A stretch of 64,000 nt of DNA from the NCBI RefSeq assembly GCF_001418085.1, contig NZ_LIQH01000029.1, positions 1-64,000 on the forward strand, given 5' to 3'. Below are positions 26,614-36,443 of the stretch, in pieces (the stretch's first letter is position 1; every line of letters starts with the position of its first letter). The stretch comes from Lacinutrix algicola (GTDB taxonomy: Bacteria > Bacteroidota > Bacteroidia > Flavobacteriales > Flavobacteriaceae). The notes under the pieces were generated by a model. The model was given only the letters and a program-made list of their open reading frames with translations. It had not been told where the DNA came from and ran no database searches. The position numbers and the translations under genes are program-made.

Positions 26614-27408
26614 ATGACTTACCAAGGCGTGCTAACAAAAATGGCAACAGAATTTTCTAGCCCAATTCAATATTATTTAGTTTTCGAAAACGATTTCATT
26701 AATATGAATCAATTGCTAAATAAAACTTTGAAATTTCAATTTGTTAAACACCAATGTTTAAACTGTAGTTTAGATAAACCAATTTTTAGACAAGGATTTT
26801 GTAAAAGTTGTTTTTTCGATATGCCTCAAGCTGGAGATTGGATTATGCGACCAGAGTTAAGTACGGCACATTTAGATCAAGAAGATCGCGATTTGGAATA
26901 CGAAAAGAAAGTGCAATTAAAGCCACATATTGTTTATTTGGCAAATTCAAGTAATGTAAAGGTTGGTGTTACCAGAAAAACACAAGTGCCAACACGTTGG
27001 ATAGATCAAGGTGCACATGAGGCTATAGAGGTTGTTGAGGTACCAAATCGTTATCTAGCAGGTATTACAGAAGTTGCTTTAAAAGATTATGTAGCAGATA
27101 AAACAAATTGGAGAACCATGCTTAAAAACGATGTGGTAGATGAGAGTTTAGTAGAGTGGAAAAACAAGTTAAAACAATACATTCCAGCTGAAGCTCAAGA
27201 ATATTACATTGAAAATAACGATGAAACACATATGGATTTTCCTGTGCTATCATATCCTGTAAAACCAAAAAGTTTGAATATTGAAAAAGCGGGTAGTTAT
27301 GAAGGTGTGTTAAAAGGAATAAAAGGGCAGTATCTTATTTTTGAAGATGATACCGTTTGTAATATTCGAGGAAATGAAGGTAAAGTAGTTACTATAGAAA
27401 TAGTATAA
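26614..27408 (+). CDS. DUF2797 family protein with zinc-ribbon-like motif
   Basis: The 264-residue cytosolic protein carries a four-cysteine motif Cys48-x2-Cys51 ... Cys63-x2-Cys66, probably a zinc ribbon. It also has HIVYLANSSNVKVGVTRKTQVP with R and Q downstream, a layout reminiscent of a GIY-YIG/T5orf172-like fold (Y..K.G.....R). That fold assignment is inference. No function is known to me. ATG 26614 fits the usual start (YQGVLTKM). Confidence 0.82.
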   Translation: MTYQGVLTKMATEFSSPIQYYLVFENDFINMNQLLNKTLKFQFVKHQCLNCSLDKPIFRQGFCKSCFFDMPQAGDWIMRPELSTAHLDQEDRDLEYEKKVQLKPHIVYLANSSNVKVGVTRKTQVPTRWIDQGAHEAIEVVEVPNRYLAGITEVALKDYVADKTNWRTMLKNDVVDESLVEWKNKLKQYIPAEAQEYYIENNDETHMDFPVLSYPVKPKSLNIEKAGSYEGVLKGIKGQYLIFEDDTVCNIRGNEGKVVTIEIV

Positions 27409-27535
27409 GCTCTATTTGTTATAGCCAAGACTCTGTTTTTGTTTAAGCATATTGAAATTGAATGTGTTTAAACAAGGCTGTAGCTCACTTTGTAGCTTAA
27501 ATTGTAATTTATTTTAACTTTGAGTTGTAACTAAC

Positions 27536-27569
27536 CAAAAAAACCTCGCATTCATAGAATGCAAGGTTT
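27536..27569 (-). terminator. Terminator after rpsU
   Basis: AAACCT-GCATTC, loop ATA, GAATGC-AGGTTT with one mismatch per arm. The A run on the plus strand gives a U tract for rpsU transcripts, 27 bp past the rpsU stop. Confidence 0.75.
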
Positions 27570-27595
27570 GTATATTATAAAAGAAAAAGTATTTA

Positions 27596-27790
27596 CTATA
27601 CGTTTTCTGCGTCTCTTAATCCTTGGATATAAGATGCTTTTTGAATTTGACGACGACGTGTTACAGAAGGCTTAGTGAAGTGTTGTCCTTCTCTTAAGTT
27701 CTGCATTACTTTAATGTTACGGTGCTTTCTTTTGTAACGTTTTAAAGCTCTTTCTATATTTTCTCCGTCTTTAATTTCTATTCTTAACAT
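27596..27790 (-). CDS. rpsU: 30S ribosomal protein S21
   Basis: The 64-residue basic protein has the S21 signature: an IEIKDGENIERALKRYKRK start, then LREGQHFTKPSVTRRRQI. It binds the small subunit near the mRNA 3' anti-SD region. Standard length for Bacteroidota. It is monocistronic, with a promoter at 27827-27857 and a terminator behind. Confidence 0.96.
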   Translation of the reverse strand: MLRIEIKDGENIERALKRYKRKHRNIKVMQNLREGQHFTKPSVTRRRQIQKASYIQGLRDAENV

Positions 27791-27826
27791 ATCTTTATAT
27801 TATGTGTATTCTTAAATTTCAGGTTG

Positions 27827-27857
27827 CAAATATAAGTTTATCTTTTAATTTAAACAA
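27827..27857 (-). promoter_or_regulatory. Promoter for rpsU
   Basis: On the minus strand TTG (27857-27855), 20 bp, TATATTTG (27834-27827), 37 bp before the rpsU ATG, close to the Bacteroidota -33/-7 consensus. Confidence 0.6.
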
Positions 27858-27902
27858 TAGACTTATAAAGTTTTTGCAATTTATTTTGATTATTATTTAT
27901 TC

Positions 27903-30581
27903 TTAATTAACTGTGTCCTTTTTCTTGTTCTTTTTCCCGAACAATCCACCTAAAACATCCTTTACTACATTTGTTGGGTTTTTTGTTGAATCTGTTGGTG
28001 TGCTTGAGTTGTTTCCATTAGGAAAAATATCTTTAATCACATTTATAACAGGAGAGCTTGTTTGTGTTTGAGTACTATCGCTTGCTGTTTGGTTGCTACT
28101 GTTAATGCCTAATAAATCTTTAATTTTATCTTTTCCGTTATTAAGTAGCTTTTGTTTTTCAATTTCTATTAACTGTGTCGTTAAATTTTTAACTCCGCTA
28201 GTTAAATCGGTTTGTACTTTTGGACTCGTAAACGATCCTGTTAAATTAGCAGTTACTGGGATGCTAATTTTATTAACGTCGTTATCGTTTATTTTTCCAA
28301 CAAGTCTATTTACTTCGCTTCCTAAATATTTTGCAGGTACATTAAAAACTACATTGTAATCCATAGATTTATCAAACCCATGGTTTCCGCCAACCGTAAT
28401 ACCAATATCTTTATAGTTTAAATTAAAAGGAGAAATACTTACACGACTATTTTCAAATTTTATAGCTGTTTTCAAATCTTTTAAATCTAGCTTGTCAAAA
28501 TCTATAAAACTTAATTTACTAGTTAGTGCATCAAATAATGCAGCGTTTTTTGGCTCTACTTTAGTTGTTAATAATTCCGCTAAAGCGCCACCAGAAATAG
28601 AACTCATTAGAGGAGTGAAATCATCTCCTAAAGTTCCGTTTAGTGTAATAGCACTATTCAATTTTCCTTGTAATACATTTGCAATTGGAGCTAAATTTTG
28701 AAGCATATCTAAATCTCTAAATGATTGTGATATATCAAAATTACTCATACCTAAATCCATCTCAAAAGTTGGTGTTTTAGTTTTAGTATTAATTAAACCG
28801 GTCATATTAAGGTTTCCGCCTAATAAATTAGATGTAACGTTTTGTAAATTAGCCGTTTCGTCTTTAATTAATAGTTTTCCTTTTACGTTTGTAAGCGTTA
28901 AATTATCGTAAACTACAGTTTTTGCATCAGCAGTAATAGTACAATCTAAAAAAGCAGGAATTTTAAGAGCATCGTTAGGCTCTGCACTTTGGTTTACGGG
29001 TTTATCGCTTCCGCCTTCAACCATAAAATCACTAATTAAAAAATTATTGGATACCACATTAAAATCACCTTTTAGTTTTTTGTCACTTAATAAAAAGCCT
29101 AATAAGTTGTTTATGGTTCCTGTTGCATTTAAATCTGTTTTTCCAGTAGTGGCTTTAAAGTTTTCTAAAGTTATAATGCTTGGCTTAAAGCTAACATTAG
29201 CTTCGGTAATATTTAACGGATTAACAATATCTGCAGACGAAAACACGAAATTATTAACACTAATATTTCCATTATTTTTAATGCGATCGTAAGCATTGCT
29301 TTCAATAGCATTCATATCGAAACTAGTGTTTAGTTTTGCTTTAATAATACCGCTTAATTCGTTTTCTAAAGTTATTGGGTAAGCCTTAGTGATATTTGCT
29401 AAATTTAAAACACCATCAATATTAGCGCTTACAAGCATGTTCTTTGTAAGGTTTTTAATAACAGCTGAAGATTTAAATTCGTCTTCGTCAATTTTAAAGT
29501 TCAGTGTTTTTAAGTCTACAAAAGTATCATCAACATTTCCGGTTGTATTTTTTATTGCAGCATTAATGCTAATATTTTCTACACGTTTTGGTAATTCAGG
29601 ATATTTAAATGAAGCATTGTTAGAAGCTATGTTAATGTCTAGTGTTGGTATTGTTTTTTCTGTTACTAAGCCTTTAATCTTACCGTTTACTTTAAAATTC
29701 CCACTAGTTTCAACATCACTAATATTGTTAGAGTATGTTTTAGGGATAACAGCTAAAAAGTCTTTAAAGGTTGAGCCCGGGTTTTCAAAAGTAATATCAA
29801 TGTCTTGTCCGTCTTCTATTAATTGTACGTAACCTGAAAACTCCAAAGGAAGGTCGTTTATTAAACCTTTGTTTTCTTTAAAAGTGTATTTGCTGTTTTC
29901 TAAATCAAGATCTATTAAAGCATCTAATTTAATACGGTTATTGCTAAGATACTCGGTACTGTCTAAACTTAGAGTAACGTTAGCTTCACTTTTAGTGTTT
30001 AATTCTGAAACACTTTCCGAGAATATACCGCTTCCAGAATGGTCTAATTCTGTTACATGTAGTCTAGTATTCGATCCTTCGTCTAAATAAGTTAATGCGC
30101 TTTTAGTAATGGCATAATCCTCTATGCTTAAAGTAAAACCTTCACTTTTGTCTGTACTAGTATTTGTGTTTTCTGTTTCTTTTGCAATGTCGAAATTAGC
30201 ATCTCCAAATTTGTTTACTTTAAGATTAACAAGTGCTTCATTTATATAAATTGAATTAATAACAATTGGTCCTTCGTCTGCATTTTTAAAAAGTTCTTTT
30301 ACAGACATGTCAAAAGAAAGCGATTTCACACTTCCTAGTGTTTCGTCTTTAAAAGGTTCTAAGTTGGTGATTTTAAGATCGTCTACAGTAACATTGGCTT
30401 GTGGAAAGCTGCTTATAAAACTTAAGCTAACATCTGCGAACTCAACATTTGCATTTACGCTGTTGTTAATAAAATTACGAACCATATCTTTTATCTGATT
30501 TTGAAAGATAAAAGGAGCAACTAATAAAAGTATGACTATAATTAATAGTGAGATACCTGTAATTTTTAATATTTTTTTCAT
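27903..30581 (-). CDS. AsmA-family inner-membrane anchored protein
   Basis: The 892-residue protein starts with one membrane anchor (about 7-27: ISLLIIVILLLVAPFIF). A very long periplasmic beta-rich region follows, with AsmA features: VNANVEFADVSLSFISSFPQANVTVDDLKI at the front, repeated short strands, and a C-terminal AsmA_2-like part (INTKTKTPTFEMDLGMSNFDI, LNSAITLNGTLGDDF). It ends in a Ser/Thr/Lys-rich tail. AsmA-like proteins are bridge-like and are proposed to move lipids between membranes. It is monocistronic. Confidence 0.9.
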   Translation of the reverse strand: MKKILKITGISLLIIVILLLVAPFIFQNQIKDMVRNFINNSVNANVEFADVSLSFISSFPQANVTVDDLKITNLEPFKDETLGSVKSLSFDMSVKELFKNADEGPIVINSIYINEALVNLKVNKFGDANFDIAKETENTNTSTDKSEGFTLSIEDYAITKSALTYLDEGSNTRLHVTELDHSGSGIFSESVSELNTKSEANVTLSLDSTEYLSNNRIKLDALIDLDLENSKYTFKENKGLINDLPLEFSGYVQLIEDGQDIDITFENPGSTFKDFLAVIPKTYSNNISDVETSGNFKVNGKIKGLVTEKTIPTLDINIASNNASFKYPELPKRVENISINAAIKNTTGNVDDTFVDLKTLNFKIDEDEFKSSAVIKNLTKNMLVSANIDGVLNLANITKAYPITLENELSGIIKAKLNTSFDMNAIESNAYDRIKNNGNISVNNFVFSSADIVNPLNITEANVSFKPSIITLENFKATTGKTDLNATGTINNLLGFLLSDKKLKGDFNVVSNNFLISDFMVEGGSDKPVNQSAEPNDALKIPAFLDCTITADAKTVVYDNLTLTNVKGKLLIKDETANLQNVTSNLLGGNLNMTGLINTKTKTPTFEMDLGMSNFDISQSFRDLDMLQNLAPIANVLQGKLNSAITLNGTLGDDFTPLMSSISGGALAELLTTKVEPKNAALFDALTSKLSFIDFDKLDLKDLKTAIKFENSRVSISPFNLNYKDIGITVGGNHGFDKSMDYNVVFNVPAKYLGSEVNRLVGKINDNDVNKISIPVTANLTGSFTSPKVQTDLTSGVKNLTTQLIEIEKQKLLNNGKDKIKDLLGINSSNQTASDSTQTQTSSPVINVIKDIFPNGNNSSTPTDSTKNPTNVVKDVLGGLFGKKNKKKDTVN

Positions 30582-30690
30582 GTTTTTTCCCGGGTTTTGG
30601 GATAGATTTAGTTTTGTTAAGTATAGTATTTACGTATAATCTAATGATTTAGATTTATTATCAAAGATTTTAATAAAAGTTTAGCATTAA

Positions 30691-31395
30691 TTATAATAGG
30701 TCTATTTCTTCATTAACTTTTAAATTGAAGGTCTTTCTAAAAATAAAAACGCCCAAATATAAAAAAGGAGTATCTATAAAAGCGACTAAAACTTTAAATA
30801 GAAAGCCACTTATTAATAAGCCGTTAAAACTGCTCCAATCAATAATGTCAAAAGAGCACAGCAAAAACAGAACAGAAAAAGTGTCTATAAATTGGGAAAA
30901 CCATGTCGAAAAATTATTTCGCAACCACAAATGTTTGCCTTTTGTTAAGCGTTTCCAGAAATGATAAACTTGAATATCTATAAACTGTGCAATTAAATAA
31001 GCGGTCATGCTTGCGAAAACAGCAATAGAAGATGCTCCAAATACTTTGTGAAATATTTTATTATTAATAGGAGAGTTGTTGATTGCAGGAACTGCATCTG
31101 CTGTTAAAACTATTAATAATGAAAAAAATGAAGCAAAGATACCAGCGATAACCACATCGTTTGCGCGTTTCTTTCCATAAATTTCACTTATTAAATCGGT
31201 AATTAAAAAAGTGATGGGATAAGGTAGAATGCCAACGGATATTTCAAATAGCCTAAAACCTAATATTTTAAGACCTAAAGGATACCAATAAAAAAACTTC
31301 TGAAATATTAAATTAGAAACCACTAAAGAAGTAATAAACAAAGCGCCCAGGAATAGGTAAATACGTTGGGCTTTAAGTTTGTTTTTTAATGTCAT
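30691..31395 (-). CDS. Queuosine precursor transporter (YhhQ family)
   Basis: The 234-residue membrane protein has about six hydrophobic helices. Family features are GILPYPITFLITDLISEIYGKKRAN, SMTAYLIAQFIDIQVYHFWKR and NNFSTWFSQFIDT. YhhQ proteins import 7-cyano-7-deazaguanine or related bases for queuosine in tRNA. It starts at ATG 31395 and is divergent from the folK-dNK gene. Confidence 0.92.
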   Translation of the reverse strand: MTLKNKLKAQRIYLFLGALFITSLVVSNLIFQKFFYWYPLGLKILGFRLFEISVGILPYPITFLITDLISEIYGKKRANDVVIAGIFASFFSLLIVLTADAVPAINNSPINNKIFHKVFGASSIAVFASMTAYLIAQFIDIQVYHFWKRLTKGKHLWLRNNFSTWFSQFIDTFSVLFLLCSFDIIDWSSFNGLLISGFLFKVLVAFIDTPFLYLGVFIFRKTFNLKVNEEIDLL

Positions 31396-31528
31396 ATTCC
31401 TTTTAAATTTTTCACACAGAGCCTTTTGCTTAGTATTGTGGAAACTTAAACTAAATTCGTTAATAAATAGTTTAAGTAAATATAAAGGAAACCATTTACT
31501 TTTAGTTATTTTGCTTTCTCGATTAAAA

Positions 31529-32653
31529 ATGGATTCACAGAAAATTTACATATCTATAGGAAGTAATAAAGGCGACAAATTTAAAAATTTGCAAGCAGCT
31601 GTGGATGCAATTCATTTAAAAATTGGGACAGTAAAAATTATCTCAAAAATTTTTAAAACTCCAGCTCTAGGTTTCGAAGGAGACGATTTTTTAAATGCAT
31701 GTTTGCTGGTTGATAGTTCTTTAAAACCTAGTAAAATACTTAAAGAACTATTGCTAATAGAAACAGCTTTAGGTAGAGTTAGAACTAAAAAAGAAGGTTA
31801 CGAGTCTAGAATTATAGATTTAGATATATTATTTATAGACGAATTAATAATCGACACAAAGTCTCTTAAAGTACCACATCCAGAATTACACAACCGTAGG
31901 TTTGTTTTAGAGCCACTATATAACATAGCTTCTAAGTTTAAGCATCCAGTTTTAGAGAAAGAAATTTCTGTTTTACTAACTGAATGTAAAGATGAAAGTG
32001 CTTTAGAGTCAATTAATATTTGGTTAAAGAACCCAAGTAAGCTGTACGATTTTTCGAAGTATAATTACATTGCTATTGAAGGAAACATTGGTGCGGGAAA
32101 AACAAGTTTGGTAACAAAAATTGCTCAAGATTACAATGCAAAATTAATTTTAGAGCGTTTTGCAGATAATCCGTTTTTGCCAAAGTTTTACGAAGATGCA
32201 CAACGTTATGCCTTTAGCTTAGAAATGTCTTTTTTAGCGGATCGTTATCAGCAAATAAGTGATGACTTATCTCAATTAGATTTGTTTAAAGATTTTATAG
32301 TGAGTGATTACGATATTTTTAAATCATTAATTTTTTCTAAAATAACATTAAATCAAGACGAATTTAAGTTGTATAGAAAGTTGTTTTATCTAATGTATAA
32401 AGATATTGCGAAACCAGAACTATACGTTTACCTCTATCAAAATACCGAAAGACTTAAAGCTAATATTAAGAAACGTGGTAGAAAATACGAGCAAAATATA
32501 GAAAGCGAATATCTTGATAAAATTAATTCTGGTTATTTAGATTTTTTAAAAAATCAAACAGAACTTAATGTGAAAATTATAGATATCTCAGATCGCGATT
32601 TCGTAAAAAATCGTGAGGATTATTTATATGTTTTAGATGCTATATGTAAGTAG
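31529..32653 (+). CDS. folK: FolK-deoxynucleoside kinase fusion protein
   Basis: The product has 374 residues from ATG 31529. A longer frame from 31379 adds 50 non-conserved residues that overlap the divergent neighbour. Residues 1-140 are 6-hydroxymethyl-dihydropterin pyrophosphokinase (IYISIGSNKGDKFKNLQ, ALGRVRTKKEGYESRIIDLDIL, VPHPELHNRRFVLEPL) in folate synthesis. Residues ~155-374 are a deoxynucleoside kinase with P-loop GNIGAGKTS, an ERFADNPFLPKFYED segment, a DRYQ motif and a KRGRKYEQ lid; this phosphorylates salvaged deoxynucleosides. The fusion is known in Bacteroidota; why the two are joined is not clear. Confidence 0.94.
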   Translation: MDSQKIYISIGSNKGDKFKNLQAAVDAIHLKIGTVKIISKIFKTPALGFEGDDFLNACLLVDSSLKPSKILKELLLIETALGRVRTKKEGYESRIIDLDILFIDELIIDTKSLKVPHPELHNRRFVLEPLYNIASKFKHPVLEKEISVLLTECKDESALESINIWLKNPSKLYDFSKYNYIAIEGNIGAGKTSLVTKIAQDYNAKLILERFADNPFLPKFYEDAQRYAFSLEMSFLADRYQQISDDLSQLDLFKDFIVSDYDIFKSLIFSKITLNQDEFKLYRKLFYLMYKDIAKPELYVYLYQNTERLKANIKKRGRKYEQNIESEYLDKINSGYLDFLKNQTELNVKIIDISDRDFVKNREDYLYVLDAICK

Positions 32654-32705
32654 GTTTTAAAAATTTGTTTGTTTTTACTTAACTTTAATGTAAATCAATC
32701 AAATC

Positions 32706-35051
32706 ATGAAACATTTTCTCGCTATTATAATCCTTTCTTTCTTTTTCTTGTATTCCTCATTTGGGCAAAGTAAACCTATAGACTCTATTGTGTCTGCCTT
32801 GCAAAAAGATCAATTGCTTTTCGAAAAAGTATTTATTCATACCAATAAAACAAATTATGATAATGAAGATGTTATCTGGTTTAAAGTTTACGTTGCAAAT
32901 CAAGACAACAAACCTTCATTAAAAACGGCAAGAGTGTATGTTAGTCTGTTTTCCGAATACGGAAAACTAATAAATACAAAGACCGTTTATATTAAAAACG
33001 GTGTTGGGACTAATCAACTTAACATCTCTCAAGATTTAGTCGCGGGCAAATACTTTATCCAGGCGTATACTAATAACATGTTAAATTTTGGAGATCATAA
33101 TAAGTTTGTATCAGCTATTGTAGTGGGAGAAAAAAGAATAGAGAAAACGGTTTCAGGTGCTAAGTATGATATTCAATTTTTTCCAGAAGGCGGTCACTTT
33201 TTAGAAGGTGTTAAAAATGTTGTATCTATAAAAGCTTTAATAAATGGTAGAGCTTGTAATTATAAGGGTAAAATTGTTAACTCAAAGAACAAAGAGGTTG
33301 CAATGTTCTCAAGCTTACATTTAGGAATGTCTAAATCTCAATTCGAATATAGAAAAGGCGAAAAATATAAAGCTATAATAGAAGTTAACGATACTATTAT
33401 AAAAACAGAGATGCCTAAGGCTTTAGAGGTGGGTGTGTCTATTAGTAAAATAAGTGATAATAAAGATGTAGTTAAATTTGAATTAGTAGCTAATAAAGGT
33501 GCTTCATTAGATGATTATATATTACTTTTTCATCAAAAAAATACAATTATAGATTATGTTAATGTAGATTTTAATAATTTAAAAAAGAGAACTTTTGTTT
33601 TTAATAAAAAAGACTTTTTAAAAGGAGTAAACTCTTTAATTGTTTTAAAAAATAACAAGCCAATATTGGAACGTAAGTTTTTTGTAGCTGGGATAATTAA
33701 GAACGAATTTTCAATTGAGAAATTAAACAGATTAGAAGACTCAATTGTATATAAATTTAAAGTCAAAGATGTGAAGTCTAAAAGTAATATTAGTCTTTCG
33801 GTTTTGACATTAAGTTCTAATTATACAAGTACTACAGATATTGCAAGCGCAATGTATTTAACGCCATATGTTAAGGGTTATGTAGAGAATCCTAGTTTTT
33901 ATTTTAATGAAGAAAATATAAATCGAGAGGCATATTTAGATTTATTGTTACTAACGCAAGGATGGATACAGTATGATTGTGAAGATTTTATAAAAGAGAT
34001 TAACCCAGAATTAAAGCACAATTTTGAAAAAGGATTTGCTTTAAAAGGAAAGCTGAATCCTGTGTTTAATAATAATCTAGGCATGTTTACAATGGATAAT
34101 CAAATGATAACTAAGCAGTTTTTAAATAATCAAACGCTTTTTTCTTTTAAGAACTTAGTTGCTTTTAAAGGAGATTCCATAAAGTTAGCATTTATTGATA
34201 GGGAGGTACTAAGAATAAAACCTAAAAGAATACAATTCGATTCTATCGAGACTAATCAAGATAGTTTTGTGTTTAATTTTGAAAAAGAATATTTAAAGTC
34301 AGCTAAAAACGATACAACTAAGCAATTAGAGATTAATAAGACTAGGTATTTGTCAAATAAAAAAGATGTTCTTAGTTTAGAAACTGTGAACTTAAAAACG
34401 AAGAAGAAAAGTAAGGCTTTTTTGGATAGAAAAGCTTTTGACGAAAAACACAGAAAGGAAGTTTTTCATATTGGTGCTTATTATGAGTTAGGAGTGCTTG
34501 AGGATTATGTTATCGAAGATTCGTCTTTACGAGAGTATTTAGAAAACAGACTTTTTAAAATTAAAAGATCTTCTATGGGTGACCTTTTTCTTCTAAAGGT
34601 TGATAGAGTTGTGCTTGTAACTATAGATGGAAAACCTGTTTTTCCTAAAAGAGGAGGAATACCGCTTGAAGTAGTGTTAGGTATGGGAATGGCATCTGTA
34701 GATAATATTCTTTTTCAGCCAAAAGTAACGCCTGGTACTGATGCTTTAGCAATATTTACAACAGATGATTATAAAAACGGAACAACAAATAATTTTACAA
34801 CATATGTTTTTAAAAAAGGTTATAGTAGGTCGAAAAAATACTATAAGCCTTTGTTTTTAGAATCGAACGATGTTGTTGGTCAGGAAATAGATTGGAAACC
34901 AAGTTTGGTGTCTAATGTTAAAGGAGAGGTTGTGTTTAAGCTTAAAGAAGATTTGAATAATAAAAACTTATTATTCTCTATTCAGGGTTTTTCGGATAAT
35001 GGAGAGCTTATCAGTGGATTTTATAAATTAGATAATACTAAGATTAAGTAG
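32706..35051 (+). CDS. Large exported protein with MG2-like domain
   Basis: The 781-residue protein has a signal peptide (MKHFLAIIILSFFFLYSSFGQ). An alpha-2-macroglobulin MG2-like domain occupies about 35-145 (LFEKVFIHTNKTNYDNEDVIWFKVYV, LVAGKYFIQAYTN). Further beta-sandwich repeats follow, then a plug-like segment near 640-690 with SMGDLFLLKVDRVVLVTIDGKPVFP. No TonB barrel or T9SS tail is seen. Family members are frequent in Flavobacteriia and may be periplasmic or outer-membrane. Function unknown. It lies 52 bp after folK and may be a separate unit. Confidence 0.8.
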   Translation: MKHFLAIIILSFFFLYSSFGQSKPIDSIVSALQKDQLLFEKVFIHTNKTNYDNEDVIWFKVYVANQDNKPSLKTARVYVSLFSEYGKLINTKTVYIKNGVGTNQLNISQDLVAGKYFIQAYTNNMLNFGDHNKFVSAIVVGEKRIEKTVSGAKYDIQFFPEGGHFLEGVKNVVSIKALINGRACNYKGKIVNSKNKEVAMFSSLHLGMSKSQFEYRKGEKYKAIIEVNDTIIKTEMPKALEVGVSISKISDNKDVVKFELVANKGASLDDYILLFHQKNTIIDYVNVDFNNLKKRTFVFNKKDFLKGVNSLIVLKNNKPILERKFFVAGIIKNEFSIEKLNRLEDSIVYKFKVKDVKSKSNISLSVLTLSSNYTSTTDIASAMYLTPYVKGYVENPSFYFNEENINREAYLDLLLLTQGWIQYDCEDFIKEINPELKHNFEKGFALKGKLNPVFNNNLGMFTMDNQMITKQFLNNQTLFSFKNLVAFKGDSIKLAFIDREVLRIKPKRIQFDSIETNQDSFVFNFEKEYLKSAKNDTTKQLEINKTRYLSNKKDVLSLETVNLKTKKKSKAFLDRKAFDEKHRKEVFHIGAYYELGVLEDYVIEDSSLREYLENRLFKIKRSSMGDLFLLKVDRVVLVTIDGKPVFPKRGGIPLEVVLGMGMASVDNILFQPKVTPGTDALAIFTTDDYKNGTTNNFTTYVFKKGYSRSKKYYKPLFLESNDVVGQEIDWKPSLVSNVKGEVVFKLKEDLNNKNLLFSIQGFSDNGELISGFYKLDNTKIK

Positions 35052-35099
35052 TTTCTAATTTATGGATTCAATAGTAATTAGATATTGATGTTTTTATTA

Positions 35100-35756
35100 T
35101 TAAAAGAGTTGGTAAACTGTTGTTACAATATGTCCTTTCTTATTATCTGTAATATAATCATCTAATTCAGTCACGTTTTTAATTTTTAAATTAAAGGGAG
35201 ATTCAAGTAAGTTAACACCGCTATTTTGTTTTAATCTTATGCCTTGACCAGATATAATGTCTTTGTTTGGTATAAAGTCTTCCGTAGGTAAGTGCTCTGT
35301 TAGTATTACATATTTATAAGCCTCTATTTTTTTTGTAATCTTAAGTATTTCGGCGTTAGATAAGTGTTGTAGCACCTGTCTAATTATAAGGCAATCTGCA
35401 TGAGGAAGGTTGTCTTTAGAAATGTCTAAACAATCAAATTCCAAGTTGCTTTCTTGAAAAGTTTTTTTATTTCTATCAATTAGTTTTTCAACAATATCTA
35501 TAGCAATGTACTTTTGAACTGATGTTACAAGGTGTTTTCCAATATTAAAATCACCGCAACCTAAGTCGCAAACCGTTAAAGGGTCTTTAGTTTTAAAAAA
35601 AGCTTTTAAAGCCTCAATGTATGGATCTGTAATTTTCGAATCGTGAGAACCTGTTCCAGAAAAAAAATCATATTCTTTTCCTCCCCAAAGTTTCATATCA
35701 TAAATCTGATCCATCACACGTTTTGTTTTCCAAGGCTTTTTTTGTTTTTTAGTCAC
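35100..35756 (-). CDS. Class I SAM-dependent methyltransferase
   Basis: The 218-residue Rossmann-fold protein has motif I VCDLGCGDFNIGKHL (SAM binding), motif II AIDIVEKLIDRN and a motif-IV-like DCLIIRQVLQHL. It methylates an unknown substrate. Its start lies six bases after the stop of the upstream TrmH-family gene on the same strand, so the two are co-transcribed. A role in RNA or protein modification is possible but not shown by the sequence. Confidence 0.88.
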   Translation of the reverse strand: MTKKQKKPWKTKRVMDQIYDMKLWGGKEYDFFSGTGSHDSKITDPYIEALKAFFKTKDPLTVCDLGCGDFNIGKHLVTSVQKYIAIDIVEKLIDRNKKTFQESNLEFDCLDISKDNLPHADCLIIRQVLQHLSNAEILKITKKIEAYKYVILTEHLPTEDFIPNKDIISGQGIRLKQNSGVNLLESPFNLKIKNVTELDDYITDNKKGHIVTTVYQLF

Positions 35757-35762
35757 CTGTAT

Positions 35763-36296
35763 TTATGTTGTTTTTAATTTAGAAAACAAATCCCAAACCA
35801 CAACGCCACAACTAACAGATATATTAAGAGAGTGTTTGGTCCCAAATTGAGGAATTTCAATTACCGTATCACTAGTAGAAACTATATCTTGAGCAACACC
35901 TTTAACTTCATTACCAAAAACTAATGCGTAAGTTGTGTTGTCTTCAACTTTAAAGTCGTTTAACATAGTAGCATTTTCGGCTTGTTCTATGGCGCAAATT
36001 TTTACTTTATCAGTCTTTAGTTTTTCAATAACTGAAGCTGTGTTTTCTGCATATTCCCAATCTACGGTGTCTGTACTGCCTAATGCTGTTTTGTGTATGT
36101 CTTTATGCGGTGGTGTTGCAGTTATGCCACAGAGGTAGATTTTTTTAATTAAAAAAGCATCACTTGTTCTAAAAACAGAACCAATATTATTTAAACTTCT
36201 AATATTATCTAAAACGATAATAATAGGTGTTTTGTTCGCTTCTTTAAAGTCGTTAATACTTAATCTATCAAGTTCACTATTTTTTAATTTGCGCAT
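35763..36296 (-). CDS. TrmH/SpoU family RNA 2'-O-methyltransferase
   Basis: The 177-residue protein has the SPOUT motifs: motif 1 LNNIGSVFRTSDAFLIKKIYLCG, motif 2 YALVFGNEVKGV, and motif 3 IPQFGTKHSLNISVSCGVVVWDL. The deep trefoil knot binds SAM, and members methylate ribose in tRNA or rRNA. It lacks the N-terminal L30-like extension of some relatives. It is the first gene of a two-gene unit with a class I methyltransferase. Confidence 0.92.
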   Translation of the reverse strand: MRKLKNSELDRLSINDFKEANKTPIIIVLDNIRSLNNIGSVFRTSDAFLIKKIYLCGITATPPHKDIHKTALGSTDTVDWEYAENTASVIEKLKTDKVKICAIEQAENATMLNDFKVEDNTTYALVFGNEVKGVAQDIVSTSDTVIEIPQFGTKHSLNISVSCGVVVWDLFSKLKTT

Positions 36297-36306
36297 AAAA
36301 TCAATC

Positions 36307-36343
36307 TTTCATTTCGAGGAGGATACTTTACAGGTAATCTCTT
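36307..36343. repeat. Degenerate dispersed repeat fragment before mutS
   Basis: TTTCATTTCGAGGAGG followed after 13 bases by GTAATCTC resembles the TCATTTCGAG...AATCTC phrase of dispersed Flavobacteriia repeats. The match is partial. Confidence 0.3.
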
Positions 36344-36443
36344 CAATTCAATTGTGAATAATTATAAATAACTAAAGTAAAATTGATTTCAAAAAAAATC
36401 AATATTTAGTTACATTGCAAACTTACTTAAAAACTAAATTCCT

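Noticed and set aside
29389-29832. 147-codon frame antisense to the AsmA-family gene
   Set aside because: Hydrophobic shadow frame within a clear coding sequence; no promoter or family.
31379-31528. Extended N-terminus for the FolK fusion
   Set aside because: The 50 extra residues are not FolK-like and overlap the divergent yhhQ start; ATG 31529 fits the family.
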